Positions 36,558 through 46,581 of a stretch of DNA of 64,000 bases are shown in pieces; position 1 is the first letter of the stretch; the number at the start of each line of letters is the position of its first letter. Below the pieces are notes generated by a model that saw nothing but the letters and a program-made list of their open reading frames with translations, ran no database searches and was not told where the DNA came from. The stretch spans positions 1 to 64,000 of the forward strand of contig JAANDG010000609.1 in the NCBI GenBank assembly GCA_036852015.1, given 5' to 3'. Made by a program: the position numbers and the translations under genes. The stretch is from Pelodera strongyloides. Lineage: Eukaryota; Nematoda; Chromadorea; Rhabditida; Rhabditidae.

Positions 36558-37529
36558 GTGGATCCAGGAGGGGAATACAGAAGGCCGGAACCAGAGAAGA
36601 AACACTCGGTGCCTGCTCGTTGTGCGGGAGTGGTCGAGAAAATCAAGGATGCAGACAAGGTAGCCGCAGAAGTTTTGCAGAGTGCACTTGGAAAGGCTAG
36701 GGCTAAAGGAACCTTGACGGCGTACAGTGCATGCGTTAGAAAGTACAAGCAGTGGGCGAAGGATAAGGGACATAATGATCGGGAAGATTTATCTAGAGTG
36801 CTATTTTATTGTAAGGTATGGAAAGACGAAGGAGCACATAGACTAAAAGCGGTAAACGCGGCGCTAACGTTCGAGTATGGTAGCATGAACGCTGAGTTTA
36901 CGGGAGCGTGTAGGCTTATGTTAGACGCAGCAAAAAGGGAGAGCCCCGCAGTGAGACATCACAAGGAGGTAGAGGAAGAGACAGTCGCGATTGTGGTAGA
37001 AAAGGCGATGCATGAGCCAGCGAATGTAAAAATGCAGACAGCAGCCTTAATATCCATTTTGGGTTTTTACGGGTTGCTTAGAATTTCGGAGATCGCAAGC
37101 CTAAAGTGGAAAGATGTTGTGTTTGGCAAGGACCACTTCACTATCGCTATAAATAAGTCTAAGACAGACCAGTTCAAGCAAGGTGCAGTAGTCAGAGTGG
37201 AGTATGGTAATATGACGACAGAAGTCCATAGTCTGATGCTTAGATGCAGGGAAGGTAGAGAGAAGGACAGCTTCGTGTGTGGTGAAAGTATGAAAGCTAG
37301 TCAGGTACCAAACAAGGCAAAGCTAAGTGAATTGTTCAGGAAGTTGGGCCGAGATCTGCTGAAGAAGAGGATGACAGTGCATGGACTGAGATCGGGGGGA
37401 GCCAGTACCCTTCTGAGGAAAGGAGTCCCATCGAATCTGGTTCGGAGAACGGGGAGGTGGAAGTCGTGGAACGCCATGGACACTTACGTACGGCAAGCAA
37501 TGATCCCGCTTAAAAGAGTCGAAACATAG
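36558..37529 (+). CDS. tyrosine recombinase of the PAT element
   Basis: A 323-residue uninterrupted frame. The catalytic constellation of tyrosine recombinases is present: Arg about residue 175 in LLRISEIASLKW, His 275 and Arg 278 in TVHGLRSGGAST, Trp in TGRWKSW, and nucleophile Tyr 310 in MDTYVRQ. The N-terminal part (KARAKGTLTAYSACVRKYKQ) fits the core-binding, SAM-like domain. It would recombine a circular DNA intermediate into the genome instead of a DDE integrase. Start chosen at the first ATG giving the full domain; it lies just after the 'A2' region. Intact, so integration function may survive even though RT has a frame break. Confidence 0.9.
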   Translation: MDPGGEYRRPEPEKKHSVPARCAGVVEKIKDADKVAAEVLQSALGKARAKGTLTAYSACVRKYKQWAKDKGHNDREDLSRVLFYCKVWKDEGAHRLKAVNAALTFEYGSMNAEFTGACRLMLDAAKRESPAVRHHKEVEEETVAIVVEKAMHEPANVKMQTAALISILGFYGLLRISEIASLKWKDVVFGKDHFTIAINKSKTDQFKQGAVVRVEYGNMTTEVHSLMLRCREGREKDSFVCGESMKASQVPNKAKLSELFRKLGRDLLKKRMTVHGLRSGGASTLLRKGVPSNLVRRTGRWKSWNAMDTYVRQAMIPLKRVET

Positions 37530-37872
37530 GGTCTGTACTATTGGTTATTTTCGTTTTATCTATATATATATATATATATGTTTCATTGTTGTTATGTTTC
37601 CACTTAGTGTTACTAGTATGTTGGTAGTAGTGGCGGTTAAAAGCGCCAGTGTCCAGTGCACAGTGTTTTATTCGGGGCTTACCCAGTTACACGTTGCCCT
37701 TTTTTTTTTTTTTGTTCTCGGGGTATTTTATCATGATTGTTAGTTGCCTTGTTGTCACTTATTGCCATTTGTTTTAAAATATATCTCAGGCCCACGCCAT
37801 AATTCATAGTTTGTGTTCATCACCTCCAGCATGAGACCTTGGTAGGCATACGACACCTACACCCACACCCAA

Positions 37873-38064
37873 ACCCAACTACGTTATGTGCTGATGGTTT
37901 TCTTCGTGTATGTTGAATAAAATATTAGCTTATTAAGGTTGTTGTTTAGTAAAGAGGTACGAGGTACCAGGTGATGTGAAACCGAAGTTTTATCGTAGCG
38001 AGTATGAACGAAGCTATGCGAACGTAGAGAGCGTAGAGAGTGAATAGATCGAGCGAAGATAAAA
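37873..38064 (+). repeat. PAT element right terminal direct repeat (B2)
   Basis: Second copy of the 192-base repeat at 36164-36355. It ends 3-4 bases before homology with duplication copy 1 resumes, so it defines the right end of the element. Confidence 0.93.
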
Positions 38065-38303
38065 CTGAATAGTATCATGCTTCACGCACAGCAACGTTTT
38101 TTCTAGTTGCTAAAAGCTAAAGGTGGATGTCTCCGCTTTAAATTCGCTAGGATTGTTACCTTGGTAGGACGTTTTCCTGCCAACCTACTACATGCATAGC
38201 TAAGGCAGAACTAGAAGAACGGGAGGGAAACGAAATGAGCAGTGCTCCACTACCTTCACTGTAGTTACATCTTATTATATAAGCCACTAAGATTAACTCG
38301 TAC

Positions 38304-39256
38304 CAGGAGGCATCCACGACATCGATCCATCACTATATCCTAGTATATTCACTTTATAAGTGGAATCGAAAGATGAATCGACACTGAAAGATTCTTGTTT
38401 CTTTGTGTTCTTTGTTTCCAATCTCTCCGTTTATCTTTTCATTGCAATCTCCACGCTATTTCTCTAATTCCTTCAAACGGGTACCTGTTATACAGTAGGA
38501 TATCAGGTTGCCATATAGTCCCGGCAGGATGTCTCAAATCAGTCACATTCTCATACTGTAACGGATCCCATCTCAGGTTTTCATCAGTCCACGTGTATTT
38601 CAACCAAGCATTCACCTCAAGCTGCTCTTCTTTTTCGTTCTAAAATGCGAATTCACAGTTGTCTCTCAAATTTCCAAAAAGGAAGCTGAATTGATAATCA
38701 GAATTATTACAGCCTAACAGTGATGTTGTCTCACTGTTACTCTAGTTTGTATTGATCATAAGTGTTGTCGCATCTTAGTTAGGGTTTTCATTTGTCGTGG
38801 GTATACATATACAATATACACCCCGCTGCACAGATGCGCGACTTTATGTATATTCTAAATAAGTGATAGAAAATAATTCGCACCATATTAATAATGTTCT
38901 GCATAATCACTCCGAGGGTCACATCCACTGGTTTCAGGCTGTCGAGAACAGGGCGTTCTTCTGCAGAAAGAAAGTAAAATATGTTCTCCAACCTCCAGCT
39001 CGAAAATTAGTGACTCGGAGTATAAATGTATAAATTTCCTCATTCAGGTTACGATACCTTAGACCTTAGATACCTTAGAGACCTTGAATTGTTTGAGAAC
39101 AAATAATAATATAGTATATTCTATTTGTTGTGCACAATACTTACCTCTCACATATCCGGAAAGCAAATCGGTCAAGAGTCTTGCTTCTGGAGGCGAGCAT
39201 TCAAATTTTCGCACAAAATAAAAAATTAAGAAAATAAATAATCTTCGAATCCACAT
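38304..39256 (-). pseudogene. 3'-truncated duplicate of receptor gene B (first 4 exons)
   Basis: Exons 39145-39256, 38884-38960, 38485-38639 and 38304-38383 match the first four exons of gene B in length, phase and splice sites. They encode the signal peptide (MWIRRLFIFLIFYFV) and the N-terminal part of the ligand-binding domain up to SMSWMPPG. The Cys-loop, loop C and all membrane segments are missing because the breakpoint at 38067 lies in the next intron and runs into the PAT element. Frames are open. If transcribed it could give only a truncated secreted fragment. Confidence 0.88.
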
Positions 39257-39342
39257 GTTTGCTGTGGATAAGGCGATGTCACTCGACAACCATGGTTATC
39301 TGGAAAATGACACCTTACAAAAATGTGTAGATTTGTAATTAA

Positions 39343-39675
39343 AGGGAATATGTAGGCACTCAAAATGTGCAAAACAACTGCGAAGCTGGAGTTTTCACAC
39401 CAGACATGAATTTAAGTAGGCGACTGAATATGTAAATTCGAATTTGCATGCCCTGCATATTGAATCTTGCTATTTGCCGATATCCGCATGCAAAGTTGAA
39501 ATTTGCTCCATCAGAACTGCCGTATAAGCCAGGGTGTCAGTATGGAAAAGATGAACTTTGAAATCATTTTCTTTTAAATGGGAAACTTTTTAACAATTTT
39601 TGTTGTTGTTTCCTTAATGAGGAACACACATTCTATTAATACAGCTTAACTTCAAAAAGGGCATACATATTCCCT
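39343..39675. mobile_element. TTAA MITE (AGGGAATATGTA family), in copy 2 only
   Basis: Inverted ends AGGGAATATGTA and acatattccct, flanked by TTAA (39339-39342 and 39676-39679). The orthologous empty site in copy 1 is the single TTAA at 29930-29933 within gatttgtaattaaggaa. A related copy in opposite orientation is at 49286-49642. Confidence 0.93.
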
Positions 39676-39679
39676 TTAA

Positions 39680-41144
39680 GGAACTAAAATCCATAAAGGT
39701 GTTATGCAGTTATGCTAGATCGTTAATAAAGAACTTGTTGTTTTCTGACAATATTTTTCCTAAAAATGTGACATTTTACAACTGTCACTGTTGGCATCAC
39801 AACAAGATGGGAACATGTGTATAATGCAAGAAAAAAAGAAGAGGATCGAACGCAGCATGCGGATGTTATACGGCTTTACACACTAAAATAGAGAAGAGAT
39901 GTAGAGAGAGGGAAAAGAAGATGAGAGAAAATAAAGAAAAAGATAAAGAGAGTGAAGAGAGAATAGGACAGAAAGAGACAAGAATACTGAAATGAAAAAG
40001 AAGGAGAGAAGGAGGTGTGAACATCCCAGTAAAAACATTGTAAGCGAAGAATCGGAGGGACTATAACTCGGCGTAAGCTGCCGGAACAAACTACTTATTC
40101 ATGAAACCCAGTATCAAACAGGATATCAACTATGTGATACACGAGTTGTTAAACATCGATTCACTACATGGCTGTGTAATTTGATTCATCGGGCATCTTT
40201 TTTTTGATATGTATATTTGTCTAGCGCAAGCGACCCACACAAAAAATCTATACAAAATCATTCTAACAATAAGTAATTCGGCATTATGCTACCCAACTCC
40301 ATTAATTCAAAAGCTTCCACTTTGACTAAAACCCTGATTAACTATACTGAGTGTTGGCAGCATTTTGGGAAGAAAAGAGTTCCAGGCAGGCAAAGATTTA
40401 GCAGTTTGTCCATTTGGGCCCCATACGAAAGGACCCGGGGCCTTGGAGGAGCCCCTGTGGGAATATGACTAGGTAATTGTTTGGGAAGATAGCACATCCC
40501 GAACTTTTCGGGGACAAAACGGATTAAATGGTTTTATTTCTTAACGGGTTGGGTCATAGAAGTGTTCCAATAAGAGTGTAGGGTTTCTTGTAAAACACTC
40601 CCTAAATAGTCCACTGGAAACTCTCTTTTTCGTTTATACGGTATACAACTCTTCTGGCAACGTGTGAGGAAAACGTACTTATCAAATGATACATGATTTT
40701 CTTTAACATTTTTTTTTGTTTTTTTTAAATGTCCCCGTTAACTGTAAGGTAAGAGAAATGAAACAGACTGGTTGGGCATATATTTTATTACTATTTTTCG
40801 GTTTAAACCCTATGTTGTTTTATTCAGTACAAATTTCGGAATAGTAGGCGTTGCGATGTGCCGTACCAGCTTCAGCTCATAAACACAAAAAAAACGGAAA
40901 AAAAACTATTTAAACAAAAATATTGGTGAAATGCACGATGGACTGACGTGCTTGAGTACATTTACGGGTTTTGTGAACTAAGGATTTGAGACGAAATTCT
41001 TGGTTATACTACAGGCAGCTTTGAAAAACCTGGCCACACAGATACATTTACAGCTAGTCCACAAAACTCGAAACTAAAGAACCGTCAGATAGATATCTAC
41101 AAATTTTAATTGATTAATACATAAAAGATTTCATTTAGGCATAT
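39680..41144. other. intergenic inside copy 2, no gene seen
   Basis: Counterpart of about 29934-31386, with the purine-rich tract at about 39890-40015. It separates the gene B fragment from the 3' end of rmd. No coding region supported. Confidence 0.5.
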
Positions 41145-44100
41145 TTATTGGAGCTTATCCAGGAGCTCTTTCGCCTCTTCCTGCTGGTCCTTATCCACGG
41201 TATCAATGGCCTTGACGGCGAGCGCCTAAACAAAATGGGTATAAAACACATAATAAATATCGGCTTCTACGCGACAAATGGTTGGGCGTAAACCATAATT
41301 TCGCACCTACTATGTTGGTAGGTTGGTATGTTCTCGGGCGCGCGCGTATAGGTGCGCGGTGCATAGATAACGGGTGGTGAAGTGAGTTACGCAAATCCGC
41401 GCACCCAGCAAAAGTTTTGGCAGCTGCGCGTCCTACGTTCAGAGTAGGGTGTGCGTGGGGAGCAAGAGTGTAAACTGAATTGGCGTACTTGTGGCTTGTG
41501 TCGCAAGTCGCAACTTAGGCATATTCAGTGGAGCTTATTTTAAAAAGTTAGCCACAATTGCGCCATGTCTTCGCCGCGCGTCCTTTCCGCCTTATGCGCT
41601 GTGCCGCTCAAGCTCTTACATCAGTGGTGTACAACACAACAAATGAGCATTTCCTTATCTTATATCACTTAGCACATAGTAAATCCACATTCCACTTAAA
41701 TAATGCGGAACTAGTACTCTGCAACCCTCACCCTATTCAGGTATTCCTTCGACTTTTCCTTCTTGTGCAACGAGTAATAGACACGGCCAATGTAGAGCAG
41801 GTTGTCAATGGCACTTGGAATTTGTTCGTCAGCCTGAATAAGGGGACTTAGGGCGCATTCGAGATGGACATTTCCGGAAAAGAAAAAGAAAACTTTTGGT
41901 TCGAGATGGATTTCACCAGAAATGAATGCAATTGCCACGCATACACATGCAAACGCTCGATTGATTTTAGTTTCAATTACGGTACATTTGCATTTTCGAC
42001 AATTATTTTGCATGTATTATTTTTTTTCTCGGTGCCCATCTCGAACCACTTTTTTCTTTTCTTTTCCGGAAAATGTCCATCTCGAATGCGCCCTTATAGA
42101 AAACGGTCCAACTACTACACTACAGTCAGTGTTCCTCCAACATCAACAACACAGAAGGAGCAGCTAAATCAAAAATCCAAGAAAAGGCAGAATTCAGATT
42201 AAAAGGCAAATGATATGTGTGCAATGACAGTTATAGAAGTTAGAATAGAAGTAAGCGCACAAATTGACATTCATTTGAACCAATCAGCCTCAGCCCATAA
42301 AAAATACCATTTAATAATATGATTAGAAATAGGCGCAGCGCACCTTCAGCAGATCCCTGAGCGCGGCTTCATGGCTCGCTTCTGGCATCTTTCCAAATAC
42401 AACGCGCGCTGCGGCTCTGAATACAGGCTTATTGGAGAAGACACCCTCCATACATCCCCCGTACATCCGTACTTCTTTGTACACCCCCGTACATCCCCGT
42501 ACATCTCCGTACATCCCGTCGCAATACTGTACACCCTCATACATCCCGTAGCAATACGGTACACCCTCATACATCCCGTGAGGTATACGTACACCCTCAT
42601 ACATCCCGTGGGGTATACATGTTTCCATCTAATACCTGTTTTCTGCATCTTCAATTCAATATATTTTTGTATATTCAGATATACAGCCAACTATCACCGC
42701 CAAGTATCATAGCCTGTACAGGTAAGGGTACGGAGAAAATGATACCCTGGACCAATGCTAAATGGAGCACACATACGAACATAAGAGCAAATTGAATGTT
42801 GTTGTTGTTAGAACACGCAATAAATTATTTGAGGTGTTTATTACGCATTTGGTAATTTGTGCTAATCACAGTTTCTCTCCATTTGGCATTGTGCCAGCTT
42901 GTCACTTGGCTATTGTCCAAGATGTACGCTACGCATGTTGTACCCCTACGTCTTCAATCAGTGTCCGCACCATCAAAGTGTCCCGTCGGATGTCATAGAG
43001 AATCAATATATCACCAATCAACACCCCATATCCTGTTCATATAAGGGTACAACGAGAGACGCAGAGGGTAGGGGTACATCGGTAGGGTACACCTTGGACA
43101 ATAGCCAAGTGACAAGCTGGTCCAATGCCAAATGGAGAGAGACTGTGGTTAGCACAAATTATCAAATGTGTAATCTAAAATGAACACCTCAAATAATTTA
43201 TTGCGTGTTCTAACAACACCAACATTCAATTTGCTCCTATGTTTCGTTTGAAAATGTCGTATGTGTGCTCCATTTGGCATTGGTCCAGGGCATCATTTTC
43301 GTATCCTTACCTGTACAGGCTATGATACTTGGCGGTGATAGTTTCTCTGTATATCTGAATATATAAATATATATATATATTGAATTGAAGATGCAGAAAA
43401 CAGGTTTTAGATGGAAACGGGGTTGTGAAGTGATGATCGAAGGAAGCTTCATCGTCTATGATTATGAAAATAAACATGGTTTTTTTTATTGGAACAGTGA
43501 TAAAATTGGAGCATAGGGTATTCTCAGTAAAACAGTTAATGTTTTTTTTTCATAATTTTCATTAGATATTTAGTCACACCATTCACTATATATTTATATA
43601 TTTTGCACATTTTCTAGTGCAAAATGTAGCCTTAAAACATGGTGTTCAAAAAATGTGTAAAGTGATGTACGAGGATGTACGTATACCCCACGGGATGTAT
43701 GAGGGTGTACGTATACCTCACGGCCCTCACGGGATGTATGAGGGTGTACAGTATTGCTACGGGATGTATGAGGATGTACAGTATTGCGACGGGATGTACG
43801 GAGATGTACGGGGATGTACGGGGATGTACGGCTTCCCGACTGGATGTACGGGGTGTACAAAGATGTACGGATGTACGGGGGATGTATGGAGGGTGTCTTC
43901 TCCAATAAGCCCTGAATACATCAACTTTCAGTTACTGTATTTGCAACTTAAAATATCTAGATATATTCTTTGTAACCACAATAAGTGTATGATTGACAGT
44001 CAGTGTAGAAACAAACAATAAAGAAAAGATCCTGAAGATACTTTTCAATCCAGCTCAAGCCGGCAACTTGATGCAAAAAGCGTCCTCTCATATGCAAAAG

Positions 44101-45877
44101 ACTGAAGTCGTCGGGGTCGAGTTCCAGGGCGGTATCCAAATGTTTCTGAAATACATGTTTATCTATATTATTATTATTCCTGAAATAAGAAAAGATGTCT
44201 GTCCCCGGGGAAAATTTCCCCGAGGGGAATAAAGCGGTGAACATGACTCCAGCACTTCTCCATGTGCGAAGACTTCGAATGGAATATCGCAGAGCGTCAT
44301 ATTAGATTATGCTGAGGCCGGTTCCACCAACATTTCAGAGCGCACGGAAGTTCCGTGCGCAAGTAAGGCCGGTTCCACCAACATTTCAGGGCGCACGGAA
44401 CTTCCGTGCGCAAGTAAGTCCGCGCTACTTGCGTTTTCACCAACATTTCAGAGCGCACGGACGTTACGTGCGCACGGAAAGTTCCGTTGCAAGTAAGGCT
44501 TATGTATGGGAAGAGAAACTTGCAGTCTAGAGTAGACGGGTTATGCTCGCATCAAGTTTGTAAAGGTTGAATAATATCATAATATAAAGTTAAACACAAT
44601 CATACCTTGAACTCGAATCCCAAGTTGACCTTCTGCCTCATGGGGCTCATTTCCGCCAGTGTGCCGCACATAATCGCGCACTGTTTGAGAACTTCCACGT
44701 TAGAAGGCTCCAGTTCCTTGGCTTGGAGAGCATCGTTCAGTCCTAATTGTTTAAGAATTCAATATGTACAGATGAAAATAATTACAACTGTTGACTAATC
44801 ACTGACCAAGGTATGATTCATTACCTACAATCCCTAATGCCCTGTCCATGTTTGCGATTCGCACTTGCGAAAATGACAAATGCCTGTCCATGTTCAGGCC
44901 ATTTTACATGCATGTCAAATGCCTACCGTAACCCATGCGAATCGCACGTTTGTCATGGTCCTGCAGCGAAAGTGCATCTATTTGGAATAGATACGTACTA
45001 TTTTGAAATAGATCCGTACTAGATTCAAAAGCGCTGCGGGACCTTGTCATTTACATCGACTCGAACATGGACAGGCATTTGTCATTTTCGCAAGTGCGAA
45101 TCGCATACATGGACAGGCCATAAGGGTGCTAACTAAAGCTAAGGTGTCCATTACATCAAAACTTAATTGTTAATTGCCCCACCGTCCTTCAACACTTGCA
45201 TCCTTTTCTCTTCTTCGTCGGCAGACATCTTATTGTAAACAATATAAGCAGCCGTAGATTTCTTCAGAAGATACGAGGCCTTCATTTCGGAAGGCACAGA
45301 CTCACCAATCTAAAGTTGGAAGTGATAGGAGAATATGAAATGCACAAAACCTTCATCAGCTGGCACATGATTCGCGCGCAGAAGTGGCCCTGGGCGTCCT
45401 AACGCATAGAGTGGCCAATATGTGGTCTACTGGTTGTTAGCTGTCCTTGTTATTGCAGGCACATAATTGGGCGTGCAGTTTGAAACGCTGCGCCGCAAGC
45501 TCATGGCTCACAGGTAACGTTTCCTCATCGAACTATCCAAATAGTTTTATTCAAGTTAATACCATTTGTCAACTACCTTTTCGAGGAGTTCGTATGCCTC
45601 ATGCCCATTATAGTTCTCCAGGTGTTCTTCGACAAGCTCTAGCTGAAAATTACAAAATAATCACAAGACCAATAACATTTTCACAACACATACAGCGGGG
45701 ACAGGTGCTATGCGGTGAGGATACTCTGCCGCCGCGGCGGCATCTTCGCGCACCACCCGCGCTTGCGCTGCCGGGTTCATAGCGCTTCATGCCGAATGTA
45801 AACAAAGTGCATTTCAAACAAACCCCGACCTGTTCAGCTACATCAATTTCCGAGCAAGTCGACTCAGAAGCGGCCAT
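41145..45877 (-). CDS. RMD/RMDN family TPR protein (regulator of microtubule dynamics)
   Basis: Exons 5' to 3': 45830-45877, 45577-45642, 45461-45532, 45351-45398, 45183-45309, 44606-44742, 44042-44145, 42344-42416, 41732-41833, 41145-41225; 286 codons with stop. TPR-like helices and family signatures: KHLDTALELDPDD, MRGRFLHQVAGLSWIEK, ARVVFGKMPEASHEAAL and LLYIGRVYYSLHKKEKSKEY. Vertebrate RMDN1-3 show the same order (SWIEK, FGKIP, AL). The family binds microtubules and influences spindle and mitochondrial behaviour. Start MAASESTCSEID. The junction between 45461 and 45398 lacks a GT donor in the needed phase; the best fit is a TGT|GCCTGC donor. A MULE-like element and two MITEs sit in its introns. 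Its last four exons are duplicated at 31387-32634. Which rmd paralogue this is cannot be told. Confidence 0.88.
41851..42093. mobile_element. Tourist/Harbinger-like MITE, in copy 2 only
   Basis: 243 bases with inverted ends GGGCGCATTCGAGATGGAC and its complement (gtccatctcgaatgcgccc), flanked by TTA at 41848-41850 and 42094-42096. Copy 1 has a single TTA at 32098-32100 (ggggacttatagaaaa), confirming insertion and a 3-base target duplication. It lies in an rmd intron. Confidence 0.92.
42426..43911. mobile_element. MULE/foldback-like element with 9-bp target duplication
   Basis: 1486 bases, ends GGCTTATTGGAGAAGACACC and the inverse. Flanked by CTGAATACA at 42417-42425 and 43912-43920; copy 1 has one CTGAATACA (32401-32409). 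Arms of several hundred bases pair, and both contain a minisatellite of gtacatccc-type motifs (42455-42620 and 43668-43885). The inner arms pair too (for example 42700-42800 with 43240-43330). A 9-base duplication plus long inverted arms fits the Mutator superfamily or a foldback element. Open frames inside are products of the minisatellite; no transposase. Confidence 0.88.
44315..44500 (+). repeat. three palindromic repeat units with intron-like borders
   Basis: Three copies of a palindromic core (agcgcacggaagttccgtgc type) at 44339-44362, 44390-44413 and 44452-44492. Each is preceded by caacatttcag and followed by gtaagg or gtaagt. Read on the plus strand, the spacers 44363-44389 (27 bases) and 44414-44451 (38 bases) begin GTAAG and end TTTCAG. 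Located in an rmd intron, antisense, immediately beyond the duplication breakpoint. Confidence 0.8.
44838..45120. mobile_element. Tourist/Harbinger-like MITE in an rmd intron
   Basis: 283 bases with long inverted arms (ccctgtccatgtttgcgatt at left, inverse at right ending catggacaggcca), flanked by TAA at 44835-44837 and 45121-45123. The inner part contains aaatagatacgtac and aaatagatccgtac. Confidence 0.82.
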
Positions 45878-46581
45878 TTCAACAGAATAAACGGTGTATT
45901 ATGTTTTACAAAAACACGTTTTCATTCAGTATCCATCAATCTGCATATATTCAAAATTCGATGACCAATTATGCAAATGAGGGCGCATACTGCGTACTCA
46001 ACTGTTGTAATAACCGACTGGGGCTGAAACAAGAGACTGGGCAAGATACCACAGGACCTTATACTTTCAACTTTCAACGGTCTGGCATGTTCTTTGCGAA
46101 TACGTAACATCAGAATGATTACGTTAGCAATCATATCATACATGCATTTTTGGTGTGCATACCCATCACGCCATGCTAGAAAGCAAACGTCATTCTTTAA
46201 TTCACGACTTGCAAATTACTGTCACAAAATCCTTCAGATTATTCAAAATACACATAAACTCCAATTATTTTATTCACATATCATACGTATTAGTGGCAAC
46301 AATTTATAACAAAGTACTGAAAACGATAACAAGCACAAATCAACAATAACAACAACTGAGCTGTAAACCAAAATCACATGTGATACGGGACCTTGAATCA
46401 AAAGAATACGAATAAGCAAGGCAAGACACACTCAAAGTAAAAATAGAAAAACTAATTCATTTTTAACAAAGATAACAACATCAAAAAAGAAATAACAACA
46501 ACGGTTCTATCATTTAGAATCATTCTTAATCATGGAAGTGACCTTTTTCACACATCGTCGATGAAATGCATAACTCCAGCG
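45878..46581. other. spacer between TRM1 3' end and rmd start, no gene seen
   Basis: About 700 bases of AT-rich DNA between two genes on the same (minus) strand, probably the rmd promoter and TRM1 3' UTR. The spacing is longer than typical nematode operons. Confidence 0.45.

Larger units (their letters stand above)
32783..38067 (+). mobile_element. PAT/DIRS-like tyrosine-recombinase retrotransposon
   Basis: About 5.3 kb carrying a CCHC Gag, RT/RNase H and a tyrosine recombinase, with no LTRs. A 192-base direct repeat occurs internally (36164-36355) and at the right end (37873-38064), the 'B' pair of a split-direct-repeat layout. The expected left 'A' repeat is represented only by a 17-base match (cattctaggtcgaggtg at about 32863 and 36517), so the left end is truncated or diverged. 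The element lies exactly between the two segmental-duplication copies. Such elements integrate through a circular intermediate without target duplication, and none is seen. The RT frame is interrupted once. Confidence 0.88.
38068..44314. repeat. tandem segmental duplication, copy 2
   Basis: Homologous to 28626-32782. Its extra length (about 2.09 kb) is almost all explained by insertions at 39343-39675, 41851-42093 and 42426-43911 plus their target duplications. It contains a 5' fragment of receptor gene B and the functional 3' half of the rmd gene. Confidence 0.93.

Noticed and set aside
42323..42690. Repeat proteins of MYEGV or TGCMRVY type
   Set aside because: They are translations of the gtacatccc minisatellite in the arms of the foldback element, in several frames and both strands.
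45447..45782. 111-codon plus-strand frame
   Set aside because: It overlaps rmd exons on the opposite strand, which are supported by family similarity and phase.
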